From Ruegeria sp. AD91A (GTDB taxonomy: Bacteria; Pseudomonadota; Alphaproteobacteria; Rhodobacterales; Rhodobacteraceae), in NCBI RefSeq assembly GCF_003443535.1, contig NZ_CP031946.1, positions 1,054,001 through 1,118,000 on the forward strand: a DNA stretch of 64,000 nucleotides. The letters run 5' to 3'. Under the pieces are notes generated by a model that saw only the letters and a list, made by a program, of their open reading frames with translations, was not told the origin of the DNA and did no database searches. Shown here one piece after another: positions 27,026 to 36,275 of this stretch. The position numbers and the translations under genes were made by a program. The stretch's first letter is position 1. Each line of letters opens with the position of its first letter.

Positions 27026-28353
27026 CCGACACCAGCATGCAAAGCCCGCAATCCGGTCGACATACGATCTCGCTCACGGCTACTGACGCGCACACGAAGA
27101 AACGGGCCAGAGCCGAAAAACGTTTTCGCGCATATGGCATCGCTGCAATTGCAACTGGCCTGTTCTTTCTGGTTGTCTTGTTTGCTTCAATCCTGTCGCA
27201 GGGGATCCCGGCCTTCCAACGCACGGTCGTCAGTGTGGATTTCACGCTGACTGAGCCGCAGAGGGACGAGGTCGAAGAGACCTTGTTCAAGACAAAGGCC
27301 TATTCCAACCTGTTCATCGCTCAGTTGAACAGTGAACTTGCTGAACGCGGAATCAGCGTTGATTTTGATGAGGCCGCGATCGAGCGTCTTTTGGGTAAAG
27401 TCGGCGGGACAATCCGGACCTTCTATTCCGAAAACCCAGATAAGCTCGGCGAGCCGGTCAGTTTCGATCTGGCGGCATCCAGCCGGGTGGACGGGTATTT
27501 CAAAGGTCGCGTGTCCCGTGACACCATGCAGGACAGCCGGTTTCTGCAAAAAAGCGACCTGGATCTGGTCGATGCGCTGGAAGAGGCAGGCATCATCAAG
27601 CAGGCATTCAACTGGCCATTCATTACTGGTGCCGACGCAGGCGTGGACAACCCCGGCGGTGCAGGCATTGGTGTCTCGGTTGTTGGATCGTTCTTCATGA
27701 TGCTGGTGGTACTTTGTCTGTCACTGCCGATTGGCGTTGCTGCTTCGATCTACCTCGAAGAGTTTGCGCCGCAGAACAAGTTCACTGACCTGATCGAGGT
27801 GAATATCTCGAACCTGGCAGCGGTTCCGTCCATTGTCTTCGGTATTCTGGGCCTGGCCGTGTTCATCCAATTCATGCACCTGCCACAATCGGCACCGCTT
27901 GTCGGCGGTCTGGTTCTGACCCTGATGACACTGCCGACAATCATCATCTCGACCCGTGCGTCTTTGAAAGCGGTTCCTCCTTCGATCCGCGATGCGGCAT
28001 TGGGGGTAGGGGCCTCAAAAATGCAGGCGGTGTTCCATCACGTGCTGCCATTGGCTGCCCCGGGCATTTTGACAGGTACAATTATCGGTCTTGCACAAGC
28101 CTTGGGAGAGACAGCGCCGCTCCTGCTGATCGGCATGGTTGGATTTGTTGCGCGAGGTTATCCTGACGGCTTCCTCGCGGGCTTTACCGAGCCGAACTCA
28201 GCTATGCCCGCCCAGATCTATACATGGGCCGCACGCGCTGACGCCGGCTTTTACGAGAAGGCGTGGGGTGGGATCATCATCCTTTTGATGTTCCTGCTGA
28301 CCATGAATATCATCGCAATCATCTTGCGCCGCCGCTTTGAACGCCGCTGGTAA
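27022..28353 (+). CDS. pstA: Phosphate ABC transporter permease PstA with N-terminal DUF3333 domain
   Basis: Predicted 443-residue permease. After a cytoplasmic N-tail and one membrane segment (about residues 40-62) comes a periplasmic domain of about 150 residues (DUF3333 type, [20 protein letters not shown]), then the ABC permease core with the EAA loop [23 protein letters not shown]. Length is normal for alphaproteobacterial PstA but about 150 residues more than E. coli PstA. Coupled to pstC by overlap; pstB starts 11 bases later. Confidence 0.94.
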   Translation: MTDTSMQSPQSGRHTISLTATDAHTKKRARAEKRFRAYGIAAIATGLFFLVVLFASILSQGIPAFQRTVVSVDFTLTEPQRDEVEETLFKTKAYSNLFIAQLNSELAERGISVDFDEAAIERLLGKVGGTIRTFYSENPDKLGEPVSFDLAASSRVDGYFKGRVSRDTMQDSRFLQKSDLDLVDALEEAGIIKQAFNWPFITGADAGVDNPGGAGIGVSVVGSFFMMLVVLCLSLPIGVAASIYLEEFAPQNKFTDLIEVNISNLAAVPSIVFGILGLAVFIQFMHLPQSAPLVGGLVLTLMTLPTIIISTRASLKAVPPSIRDAALGVGASKMQAVFHHVLPLAAPGILTGTIIGLAQALGETAPLLLIGMVGFVARGYPDGFLAGFTEPNSAMPAQIYTWAARADAGFYEKAWGGIIILLMFLLTMNIIAIILRRRFERRW

Positions 28354-28364
28354 TAGGGGCCGAA

Positions 28365-29162
28365 ATGAACGACATGACACGAGTGGAGAGATCCGTGGAC
28401 TCCAAAGACATCAAGATAGACGCCAAGAATGTTCAGGTCTTCTACGGTGAGACCCATGCCATTAAGGACGTGAGCGTTGAAATCGAAGACAAAACCGTCA
28501 CGGCCTTCATCGGTCCTTCCGGCTGCGGCAAGTCCACCTTCCTGCGCTGCCTGAACCGGATGAACGACACCATAGATATCTGCCGGGTTGAGGGCGATAT
28601 CCTGCTGGATGGCGAGGACATCTATGACAAGCGTGTCGACCCAGTACAGTTGCGCGCCAAGGTCGGAATGGTGTTCCAAAAGCCCAACCCGTTCCCCAAG
28701 TCGATCTATGACAACGTCGCTTATGGCCCGCGCATTCACGGCATGGCCAGAAATAAGGCGGAACTGGATGAAATCGTAGAAAAATCCTTGCGCCGTGGTG
28801 CAATTTGGGATGAGGTCAAGGATCGTCTGGATGCGCCTGGAACGGGCCTGTCCGGCGGCCAGCAGCAGCGTTTGTGCATTGCCCGTGCGGTTGCCACCGA
28901 ACCCGAAGTTCTGTTGATGGACGAGCCGTGCTCGGCCCTTGACCCGATTGCAACCGCACAGGTCGAGGAACTGATCGACGAATTGCGCTCGCGGTATTCG
29001 GTGGTGATCGTCACCCACTCGATGCAGCAGGCTGCGCGTGTCAGTCAGAAAACGGCCTTCTTCCACTTGGGAAATCTGGTTGAATTCGGCGAAACCGGAC
29101 AGATCTTTACCAATCCGGTCGATCCGCGCACGGAAAGCTACATTACCGGCCGTATTGGCTAA
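28365..29162 (+). CDS. pstB: Phosphate ABC transporter ATPase PstB
   Basis: Predicted 265-residue ATPase for phosphate import. Walker [10 protein letters not shown], signature [15 protein letters not shown], Walker [17 protein letters not shown] and the switch His in [13 protein letters not shown] are intact; LRCLNRMND and [15 protein letters not shown] are PstB hallmarks. The protein starts with about 15 extra polar residues; an internal ATG could also serve. Lies between pstA and phoU in one operon. Confidence 0.96.
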   Translation: MNDMTRVERSVDSKDIKIDAKNVQVFYGETHAIKDVSVEIEDKTVTAFIGPSGCGKSTFLRCLNRMNDTIDICRVEGDILLDGEDIYDKRVDPVQLRAKVGMVFQKPNPFPKSIYDNVAYGPRIHGMARNKAELDEIVEKSLRRGAIWDEVKDRLDAPGTGLSGGQQQRLCIARAVATEPEVLLMDEPCSALDPIATAQVEELIDELRSRYSVVIVTHSMQQAARVSQKTAFFHLGNLVEFGETGQIFTNPVDPRTESYITGRIG

Positions 29163-29178
29163 GCACAGGTATCTGACA

Positions 29179-29880
29179 ATGAGCGAACAACATATTGCAT
29201 CTGCATTTGACCGCGATCTTGAAGCGATCCAGGCGCATATCATGAAGATGGGCGGGCTAGTCGAGGCCGCCATCATAAACGCGGCGCGCTCGCTTGAAAC
29301 ACGCGACGAAGAATTGGCGCAAGAAGTGCGCAAGGGCGACAAAGCCATCGACGCGCTTGAAGAGCTTATTAACGAAGAAACTGCCAGGTTGATTGCGTTG
29401 CGTGCGCCCACGGCCGGTGACTTGCGACTGATCTTGTCGGTTCTGAAGGTGTCCGGCAACCTTGAGCGCATTGGCGACTATGCCAAGAATATCGCCAAAC
29501 GAACCACCGTTCTGGTCAATGCGGGCGAGATCACTGGAAGCGCCGCCGCTCTGCGCCGTATGGCCCGCGAGGTCGAACGGATGCTGCGTGATGCGCTTGA
29601 TGCCTATATTCAGCGCGATGCAGAGCTGGCCACAGATGTCATCAACCGCGATGAAGAGGTCGACCAGATGTATAACGGCCTGTTTCGCGAATTTCTGACT
29701 TTCATGGCCGAGGATCCGCGCAATATCTCGGCCTGCATGCATCTGCATTTCATCGCCAAGAACATTGAACGTATGGGCGATCATGTAACCTCGATTGCCG
29801 AACAGGTTGTGTATCTGGTCACTGGCGACCGCCCGACCGAGGCTCGGCCCAAGGCCGACAACACGTCGCAAACCGTTTAG
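29179..29880 (+). CDS. phoU: Phosphate transport regulator PhoU
   Basis: Predicted 233-residue all-helical protein made of two three-helix PhoU repeats. Metal-binding style motifs E/DxxxD are visible in NLERIGDYAKNIAKR and HFIAKNIERMGDHVTSIAEQ, one in each repeat. PhoU links PstSCAB activity to PhoR so that phosphate excess silences PhoB. Start at 29179 gives MSEQHIASAFDRDLE, the family-like N-terminus. It begins 16 bases after pstB. Confidence 0.96.
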   Translation: MSEQHIASAFDRDLEAIQAHIMKMGGLVEAAIINAARSLETRDEELAQEVRKGDKAIDALEELINEETARLIALRAPTAGDLRLILSVLKVSGNLERIGDYAKNIAKRTTVLVNAGEITGSAAALRRMAREVERMLRDALDAYIQRDAELATDVINRDEEVDQMYNGLFREFLTFMAEDPRNISACMHLHFIAKNIERMGDHVTSIAEQVVYLVTGDRPTEARPKADNTSQTV

Positions 29881-29892
29881 GAGGCGAGTGAG

Positions 29893-30582
29893 ATGTCCGC
29901 AGATCAACCTACCGTTCTGGTTGTAGAGGATGAAATGGCTCAGCGTGAAGTTCTGGCCTACAATCTTGAAGCTGAAGGATTTCGGGTCTCCAAGGCCGCC
30001 AACGGTGATGAGGCCATGCTGTTGGTTGACGAAGACAGTCCGGACATCATCGTTCTGGACTGGATGATGCCCAATCTGAGTGGCATAGAGGTCTGTCGTC
30101 GTCTGAAAAGCCGCCCGGATACACGTTCAATCCCGATTATCATGCTGTCGGCCCGGTCCGAGGAAGTGGACAAGGTTCGCGGTCTTGAAACCGGGGCGGA
30201 TGATTACGTGGTCAAGCCGTATTCAGTGGTCGAGTTGATGGCACGCGTTCGCACGCAATTGCGCCGCGTCCGTCCCACGACTGTTGGTTTGCGCCTCGAG
30301 TTCGATGACATCGTTCTTGATTCCGAAACACACAAAGTCAGCCGGGACAACAAACCCCTGAAGCTCGGGCCGACCGAATTCCGGCTTCTCAGCACATTTA
30401 TGGAAAAGCCGGGCAGGGTCTGGAGCCGCGAGCAATTGCTGGACCGGGTTTGGGGCCGCGACATCTATGTCGATACCCGAACCGTCGATGTACATATCGG
30501 GCGTTTGCGCAAAGCTCTGACGCAATATGGTGGGAATGACCCAGTGCGAACCGTTCGTGGCGCAGGATACGCGTTGGGGTAG
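29893..30582 (+). CDS. phoB: Phosphate regulon response regulator PhoB
   Basis: Predicted 229-residue OmpR-family response regulator. Receiver domain (residues 1-125) with acidic pocket EDE at 12-14 and phospho-acceptor Asp56 in VLDWMMP, and a C-terminal winged helix (about 130-229; RVWSREQLLDRVWG, VDVHIGRLRKAL). Ends with RTVRGAGYALG, typical of PhoB. Last gene of the operon; it would bind the PHO box at 24311-24343 and so regulate its own transcription. Confidence 0.96.
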   Translation: MSADQPTVLVVEDEMAQREVLAYNLEAEGFRVSKAANGDEAMLLVDEDSPDIIVLDWMMPNLSGIEVCRRLKSRPDTRSIPIIMLSARSEEVDKVRGLETGADDYVVKPYSVVELMARVRTQLRRVRPTTVGLRLEFDDIVLDSETHKVSRDNKPLKLGPTEFRLLSTFMEKPGRVWSREQLLDRVWGRDIYVDTRTVDVHIGRLRKALTQYGGNDPVRTVRGAGYALG

Positions 30583-30772
30583 CTACTTGGTGTGGGCTTA
30601 TAACGTGCAAACCATTTGAATTTTGACAGGAGACGTATTTAATTTGTGAATCCACCATGCTTCAGCAGAAAGACGTATAATCGGTATTATGGTTAAAGTT
30701 GTCGACTTGTAACTTGTCTGCAAAGTGAACACTCTGGCCAGACCACGCAAGTTACTTGTTTTGGAACGTACT
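30583..30772. other. Intergenic region with inverted repeats
   Basis: Between phoB and the SDR gene. ATAAT-CGGT-ATTAT (30677-30690) is a perfect short inverted repeat, and a second imperfect one lies around 30692-30712 (AAGTTGTCGACTT). They could be operator sites for the SDR gene; no terminator with a T-tract is seen after phoB. Confidence 0.35.
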
Positions 30773-31540
30773 ATGCAGATCAGAAATAAAACTGTCGTTG
30801 TTACCGGCGCCGCTGATGGTATTGGCAAGGGTTTGGCGGAACGCTTTGCACAAGAAGGTGCGCGTGTCATCTGCTCGGATATAGACAAAGCCGGAGCGCA
30901 TGCGGTCGCAAACAAAATTGATGGCGTTGCATTCACTTGTGACGTTTCCAGCGAAGATCAGATCAGGACGTTGATCGATTTCACCGAAAACACTGTTGGC
31001 CCAATTGATCTGTTCTGCGCAAATGCCGGTATCCTGACTATTGGCGGTCTGGATGTTCCGGACGATCAATGGGAAAAGATTTGGAAAATCAACGTGATGT
31101 CGCACGTGTGGACCGCGCGACATCTGGTGCCTCGCATGATCGGTCGCGGCGGCGGTTATATTATGACAACGGCGTCTGCAGCGGGATTGCTGAACCAACC
31201 AGGTGCAGCGCCATACGGTGTCACGAAACATGCAGCGGTCGGATTTGCTGAGTGGCTGTCGCTGACCTATGGCGCCAAAGGTCTGCGGGTTTCGGTTCTT
31301 TGTCCTCAGGCGGTTCGGTCGAAGATGACTGAGGGACACGAGGTTTCAGTAGCATCGATCGACGGAATGCTGGAGCCCGAAGACGTCGCGGAAGCCTGCG
31401 TTCAAGCCATCCGATCCGAACGGTTTCTGGTTCTTCCACATCCGCAGGTTCTGGATTATTTGCGGCTCAAAGCGGCTGATTACGACCGCTGGCTGGGCGG
31501 AATGTGTAAATTGAATCAAATATTTACGCCGGATATTTAA
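30773..31540 (+). CDS. Short-chain dehydrogenase/reductase (classical SDR)
   Basis: Predicted 255-residue NAD(P)-dependent oxidoreductase. The cofactor motif TGAADGIGKGLA is at residues 11-22; the NAG motif reads CANAGIL, and the catalytic Ser-Tyr-Lys are in TTASAAGL and YGVTKHA. The Asp in CSDIDKAG after the second strand suggests NAD preference. The substrate cannot be read. I start at 30773, MQIRNKTVVVTGA. Its stop overlaps the convergent thioesterase gene by 4 bases. Confidence 0.88.
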   Translation: MQIRNKTVVVTGAADGIGKGLAERFAQEGARVICSDIDKAGAHAVANKIDGVAFTCDVSSEDQIRTLIDFTENTVGPIDLFCANAGILTIGGLDVPDDQWEKIWKINVMSHVWTARHLVPRMIGRGGGYIMTTASAAGLLNQPGAAPYGVTKHAAVGFAEWLSLTYGAKGLRVSVLCPQAVRSKMTEGHEVSVASIDGMLEPEDVAEACVQAIRSERFLVLPHPQVLDYLRLKAADYDRWLGGMCKLNQIFTPDI

Positions 31541-32406
31541 CGTTTTCCCTGAGCCTTCCGCATAAGACCTTCCTGAGCCACCGACGCGACAAGGGTTCCG
31601 TCTTCCGAGTAGATCGACCCACGATTGAAACTGCGTCCCTGCCCCGTCCATGGGGAATCCATCACATACAGATGCCAGTTCTGAAATTTCACGGGTGCAT
31701 GAAACCACAGAGCGTGATCCAGGCTGGCGCCGTTGAACTCTCCGGAAAACCAGCTCAGCCCGTGAGGTCGCAAACCCGACGACATGAGGTTCATATCTGA
31801 CGCATAGGCCAAAAGAAGATGTTGAGTTTTCGCGTCCGCAGACGCGGCAGCCGCCATGCGAAACCAAGTTTTGTTGTGGTCGTCCGACACTTCGGGGTTG
31901 AACGGATCCAGATGATCCACCTCCCGGACTTCGATCGGGCGTTCACGCAGAAGTTCACTGCGAAATCCTTCAGGCACGCGATCAACGTATGCTTGTCGAA
32001 GTTCGGAGCGGGATGGGTATGTCTGGGGTGGATTCACAGTTGGCATCGGATGCTGATGCTCCCAACCTTCATCCTGAACGTGAAAGGATGCCGACATGTT
32101 CAGGATCTGTTTGCCATTCTGAATTGCGACGACGCGGCGGGTAGTGAACGAACCTCCGTCACGTGCTCTATCCACCTGATAAATAACGGGCTTATCCGGG
32201 TCTCCGGGTCGGATGAAATAGGCGTGCAGGGAATGGCACAACCGGTCATCTACGGTTCTGTATGCAGCGGCCAAGGCCTGCGCAATGACCTGACCGCCGA
32301 AAATCCGGGTTGGTGTTTCTCCACCCGATCCCGTGCCGCGGAAAAGGTCGACCTCAAGCCGTTCAATATCCAGAAGATCCAGTAAGATGCGTTCCGCTTC
32401 GGTCAT
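31537..32406 (-). CDS. tesB: Acyl-CoA thioesterase II (TesB family)
   Basis: Predicted 289-residue double-hotdog thioesterase that hydrolyses acyl-CoA. The family features are seen: RIFGGQVIAQALAAA, HSLHAYFIRPGD, the SLDHALWFH segment with the catalytic Asp, and the C-terminal SPWTGQGRSFNRGSIY and VASVAQEGLMR with the Gln of the catalytic set. Length matches E. coli TesB (286). It is followed on the same strand upstream by a serine hydrolase gene, 50 bases away. Confidence 0.94.
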   Translation of the reverse strand: MTEAERILLDLLDIERLEVDLFRGTGSGGETPTRIFGGQVIAQALAAAYRTVDDRLCHSLHAYFIRPGDPDKPVIYQVDRARDGGSFTTRRVVAIQNGKQILNMSASFHVQDEGWEHQHPMPTVNPPQTYPSRSELRQAYVDRVPEGFRSELLRERPIEVREVDHLDPFNPEVSDDHNKTWFRMAAAASADAKTQHLLLAYASDMNLMSSGLRPHGLSWFSGEFNGASLDHALWFHAPVKFQNWHLYVMDSPWTGQGRSFNRGSIYSEDGTLVASVAQEGLMRKAQGKR

Positions 32407-32457
32407 TGTTTGCTCTCAGGCTGATTACTCGAGACCCGGGTATCAGCCCGAGCAAGA

Positions 32458-33729
32458 TCATTCAATCATGGCGGCGTGCACCAATGCCTTGAGTTCAGCA
32501 CGGGATGGATAGGAACTGGACGGCGACAATTGAGTAAAGAACACAGCCGTCAGGTCGTTCTCCAGGTCGTTCCAGAAATAGGTCGAGGCCATGCCACCCC
32601 AACTGAAATCACCAACTGATCCGGGCACACGCACCCGACCCGGATTCAGAACAATCGATCCGGCAAGGCCAAATCCCATGCCTTCCATGGGTTGTTCCGC
32701 AAAGCTCTTTGGACCCATCGAGGCGATATCACCCGGCAAGTGGTTACGCATCATGAAGTCCACTGTTTTTGGACCAAGCAATTGATGGCCATTTCCGGCC
32801 CCTCGATTACGTAGCATCTCGACGAATTTGGCATAGTCGTCGATTGTGGACACCAACCCACCGCCACCTGAAAAGGTCGTCGCGTTCTCGAATGGCGAGC
32901 CCTCGTGAGAATCGATCAATCGTAGTGTATCGCTTCCTTGGTCGAGCGAGTTCAACGCCATCGCGTCGCCGACCAGCGGGGTGTAAAGGGATGCGAACCT
33001 GTCCCCTGCCCCGGCTGGTACTGAAAACCCGGTTTCGCCCATCCCGAGGGGAGCCAAAATTTCCTGCCGGAAGAATTGATCCAAAGCCTGTCCCGAGACG
33101 ACCTCGACAACGCGTCCAATCACGTCGGTTCCGACAGAGTATTCCCACCGTGTTCCGGGTTGGAATGCCAATGGTAACTCTGCCAGTTCACATACGAGAT
33201 CTCTCAGAGGCCCTTGATCTGGTTTGAAGATTAGACCCTTTTCATCCATCGCGTCCGGTAGAATCCCGGGATTGAACGGATAGCTGAGACCACTGGTGTG
33301 GGTGAGTAACTGATGTAGAGTTGGGGGTGCTGCGTCTTCGGTTTGATCCAGCTTTTCTGCGCCGGGCACCAAAGCCTGTATCTGTTTAAACTCGGGAAGG
33401 AAATCGGACAGAGGCGCGTCGAGGTGAAACAGTCCACGTTCCGCCAACATCATCAAAGCAACAGAAGTGACGGGTTTGGTCATCGAGTAAATGCGCGCCA
33501 GCGTGTCGCGTTGGAACGGCAGATTGTCCTCAACACTGCGTAGACCGCTCGAGTGGAAAAAAACCTCTTCTCCCTTGTGCTTTAGCAAAAAGGACGAGCC
33601 TGCATATTTACGCTGCTCTACAGAGCTGTCCATCCAGGTGCAAAGCCGGCTAAGCCGCGTTTGATCGAACATGACTTGTTTTTGAAGCATTTTTTTGAGT
33701 TCCGCCAGTTGTTGACCAATATCGTGCAT
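32458..33729 (-). CDS. Serine hydrolase of the beta-lactamase/EstB family
   Basis: Predicted protein of about 423 residues with the penicillin-binding/class C beta-lactamase fold, of the kind found in carboxylesterases such as EstB. The SxxK nucleophile motif is SMTKPVTS and the YxN-like motif is YSVGTD. No signal peptide is seen, which argues for a cytoplasmic esterase rather than a beta-lactamase. The start is uncertain: no start has a good ribosome site; I give the ATG at 33729, while a TTG at 33747 or ATGs at 33690 and 33672 are possible. Substrate unknown. Confidence 0.85.
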   Translation of the reverse strand: MHDIGQQLAELKKMLQKQVMFDQTRLSRLCTWMDSSVEQRKYAGSSFLLKHKGEEVFFHSSGLRSVEDNLPFQRDTLARIYSMTKPVTSVALMMLAERGLFHLDAPLSDFLPEFKQIQALVPGAEKLDQTEDAAPPTLHQLLTHTSGLSYPFNPGILPDAMDEKGLIFKPDQGPLRDLVCELAELPLAFQPGTRWEYSVGTDVIGRVVEVVSGQALDQFFRQEILAPLGMGETGFSVPAGAGDRFASLYTPLVGDAMALNSLDQGSDTLRLIDSHEGSPFENATTFSGGGGLVSTIDDYAKFVEMLRNRGAGNGHQLLGPKTVDFMMRNHLPGDIASMGPKSFAEQPMEGMGFGLAGSIVLNPGRVRVPGSVGDFSWGGMASTYFWNDLENDLTAVFFTQLSPSSSYPSRAELKALVHAAMIE

Positions 33730-33889
33730 GCGTGGGGCCTGAAACAACAGCAGATCCCGGGCTGAATTAAACGGTTAAATAAGCAGAGCCAAGAGGCACG
33801 TCCTTCATCCAAGTGATACAGTGAAACCGATACAGATTCGCTTGTAAATTTTTGGATGGGGTCATGCCGGACCGGCCTGGAGGGACATC

Positions 33890-34519
33890 ATGACGCAAAA
33901 CATAGATTTCGTTTACGATTTTTGCAGCCCAAATGCCTTTCTGGCCCACAAGATACTGCCAGAGCTGGCGGCGCGGCATAGTGCCAAGATCAATTATACC
34001 CCAGTCCTTCTGCCTGTTGTTTTCAAAGCCACGCACAACCAGAGCCCATTTCAGGCGTTTTCTGAGAACCGTCAGAAAACCGCTTATCTTACCCATGACC
34101 TGCATAGGTTCGCGCGACGTCGCGGGCTGAGCTTCCATATGAGCCCGCATTTTCCGATAAATACAAAATTCGCGATGCGTGGCGCCCATTTCGCCAGGGG
34201 AAAATCATGGGAAATCAGATATATAAGCGCCGTTTTTGATGCGATTTGGGTGCATGGACAAAAAGCTGACGAGTTGGCCGTTCTCGTCGATATTCTGCAA
34301 GAAAACGAACTGCCGGTTCGCAAGCTGCGCGAAGCCATGACGAGTCCTGAAATCAAACAGAACTTGAAGGATCAGACCAAAACGTTTGTTCGTCGGGGCG
34401 TTTTTGGTGTTCCCAGCCTGTTTTACGGATCCGAAATGTTCTTTGGCAAAAACAGCTTGCCGAACCTGGAAATTGAGCTGTCGAAAAACAAGAAGAGAAG
34501 TAAAACCAATGCGTTGTGA
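33890..34519 (+). CDS. 2-hydroxychromene-2-carboxylate isomerase / DsbA-fold protein
   Basis: Predicted 209-residue DsbA-like thioredoxin-fold protein of the HCCA isomerase/kappa-GST group. The motif FVYDFCSPNAFLAHK near the N-terminus contains the family's SPxx site that replaces CxxC, and the cis-Pro loop is GVFGVPSLFYG. Members isomerise hydroxychromene carboxylate in naphthalene breakdown or act on glutathione adducts; no aromatic pathway genes are beside it, so the substrate is open. The C-terminus is unusually basic (KNKKRSKTNAL). Confidence 0.87.
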   Translation: MTQNIDFVYDFCSPNAFLAHKILPELAARHSAKINYTPVLLPVVFKATHNQSPFQAFSENRQKTAYLTHDLHRFARRRGLSFHMSPHFPINTKFAMRGAHFARGKSWEIRYISAVFDAIWVHGQKADELAVLVDILQENELPVRKLREAMTSPEIKQNLKDQTKTFVRRGVFGVPSLFYGSEMFFGKNSLPNLEIELSKNKKRSKTNAL

Positions 34520-34547
34520 AAGGTCTTGGTTTCAAACGCAGCCTCCC

Positions 34548-35366
34548 TCAAAAGGCGTCAGCGAAGATATTGCCTGACGTTACAACGTTGATCCCACCTG
34601 AAATCGGGATAACCGAACCGGTGACATAACTGCCGCCGCGCCCGCATAAGAACAGCATACACCCCGCTATATCTTCATCACAGCCAACACGCCCAAGAGG
34701 CACTGACTTACCGACCTTTTCGCGCTTGCCCTCGTCCGCTGTCGCAAAGGCTGTCATCCGCGAAACGAACGGTCCCGGAGCCAGCGCATTGACCGTCACG
34801 TGGTAAGGCGACAATTCCTTGGCCAGGATTTTGGTTAGATGCAGAACAGCGGCCTTCGAGGCTGAATAGCTATAGGCGCCATCCCCCATGGGAACCTCTC
34901 CCATCACAGAGCCGACGTTTACAACTCTCGCCGGATCGTCTGCTGTGCCAGACTCCATCAACATCGGCAGTAGCCTCTGGGTTAGTTCGAATACTCCGGC
35001 CACGTTGACCGACATCACCTTTTCCCAGGCGTCATGCGGAAACTGCCCCAAGGGAGCACCCCAGGTCACACCGGAGTTATTCATCAGAATATCAAGAGTT
35101 TCAGTGCGTTTCTGAATGTCCGAAACCAGATTGGCGATGCTGGCCTCGCTGCCGATGTCTCCGGCAAATCCTTCGGCACTTCCGGGTGCTTCCAGCGCAT
35201 TCAACTCGGCGGCGGCCTTGATACATGCGTCCCCGTTTCGGGAGGTGATCAAAACACGTGCACCGGCCCTGACCAATGCTTCAGCGGCCATTCGCCCGAT
35301 ACCCGTGGCGCCGCCAGTTACCAATGCGGTTTTGCCGGGCAACGAGAAAAGGGTATCCGGTGTCAT
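34548..35366 (-). CDS. Short-chain dehydrogenase/reductase (RhlG/FabG-like)
   Basis: Predicted 272-residue SDR. Cofactor motif TGGATGIGRMAAEAL with a following TSRNGD (Arg after strand 2, NADPH-type), NNSGV in the structural motif, and catalytic Ser/Tyr/Lys in VNVGSVMG and YSYSASKAA. The C-terminal SYVTGSVIPISGG is typical. AGGAG lies 7 bases before the ATG at 35366, so I prefer it to the two ATGs further upstream. Convergent with the DsbA-like gene. Confidence 0.88.
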   Translation of the reverse strand: MTPDTLFSLPGKTALVTGGATGIGRMAAEALVRAGARVLITSRNGDACIKAAAELNALEAPGSAEGFAGDIGSEASIANLVSDIQKRTETLDILMNNSGVTWGAPLGQFPHDAWEKVMSVNVAGVFELTQRLLPMLMESGTADDPARVVNVGSVMGEVPMGDGAYSYSASKAAVLHLTKILAKELSPYHVTVNALAPGPFVSRMTAFATADEGKREKVGKSVPLGRVGCDEDIAGCMLFLCGRGGSYVTGSVIPISGGINVVTSGNIFADAF

Positions 35367-35825
35367 TGTCATGCTCCTCAATCAAGTCTGGTTTCGTCTG
35401 CATTCTGACCCGGTTCGAAGGCCTGTTGCCGACACGGCAATCTACCGTTCACTGCATTGGCACGAACCCGGGTTGCACAAAAAATTTTACACAACAATCT
35501 ACAGTCTCATCGGAGACGGTTTGCAAGTATTACTCAGCGTCGCGCAGGGCCGCCCGAAAATCCTGGAAAGACCCTCGTTGCCGAACCTGAAATCGATCAA
35601 AGAGAACCTGAAAACCTGTTTCCCGGCCAATGGAAGACCAAGAGAAAAAGCATGGCCCATGTCCACAGGGATACACGGTGTTTTCGGGTGGGATGTTTGA
35701 ACTCAGTTTTTTCGACCATCACGAGTTCTGTTTTCTGAGCAACTGACCGGATGCAATCCGGCAGTGTCAGGTAGACAACCCGGCCTTTTCGTGTCTATGA
35801 ACCATAGTATGGGGATAGTGAAAAC
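35367..35825. other. Intergenic region upstream of aroQ
   Basis: About 460 bases without a supported gene; plus-strand frames here lack ribosome sites and family resemblance. It contains the inverted repeat CCGGAT-GCA-ATCCGG at 35747-35761, flanked by CTG and CAG, 64 bases before the aroQ start. It might be an operator for the aroQ-luxR pair; it does not fit the spacing of a lux box. Confidence 0.4.
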
Positions 35826-36275
35826 ATGTATAACGTCTTGGTATTGAATGGCCCAAACCTCAATCTGCTTGGTACACGGCAGCCCGAGGTTTACGGCGAC
35901 ACAACATTGCACATGATCGAGGACCGCTGCGTTCAGCATGGGGCGTCGATAGGGCTGGATGTAACGCATCTGCAATCCAATCACGAAGGTGTGCTACTTG
36001 ACGCTATTCATGCGGCCCGTGGTGTGCAAAGCGGCTTGATACTGAACGCAGGGGCGTTCACGCATACGTCGATTGCCCTCATGGATGCCATTGCATCTGT
36101 AGAGTTACCGGTTGTCGAAGTGCATCTCTCCAACATTCATGCCCGAGAAGCCTTCCGGCACAGGTCCTATGTAGCCTCTGTTGCATTGGGTCAGATCTGT
36201 GGTTTCGGTGCCCAAAGCTATATTCTGGCGCTGGACGCGCTCGCGGCTCATCTGAAAGCAGGCAACTCGACATGA
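35826..36275 (+). CDS. aroQ: 3-dehydroquinate dehydratase, type II
   Basis: Predicted 149-residue type II dehydroquinase (3-dehydroquinate to 3-dehydroshikimate). The N-terminal LVLNGPNLNLLGTRQPEVYG contains the substrate Asn and the flexible Arg loop with catalytic Tyr; SNHEG, NAGAFTHTSIA and VHLSNIHAREAFRHRS match the family. Normal length. Its stop overlaps the start of a LuxR-type regulator by 4 bases, an unexpected partner. Confidence 0.96.
   Translation: MYNVLVLNGPNLNLLGTRQPEVYGDTTLHMIEDRCVQHGASIGLDVTHLQSNHEGVLLDAIHAARGVQSGLILNAGAFTHTSIALMDAIASVELPVVEVHLSNIHAREAFRHRSYVASVALGQICGFGAQSYILALDALAAHLKAGNST

Noticed and set aside
28251..29471. A 406-codon minus-strand frame
   Set aside because: Antisense to pstB and phoU; arises from codon bias of the real genes.
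35116..35700. A plus-strand frame of about 194 codons running into the aroQ upstream region
   Set aside because: The first part is antisense to the SDR gene; no ribosome site, no family resemblance.
35743..35764. Lux-box reading of the inverted repeat before aroQ
   Set aside because: Lux boxes have CTG-N10-CAG; here the outer CTG and CAG are 16 bases apart, so only a general operator can be proposed.
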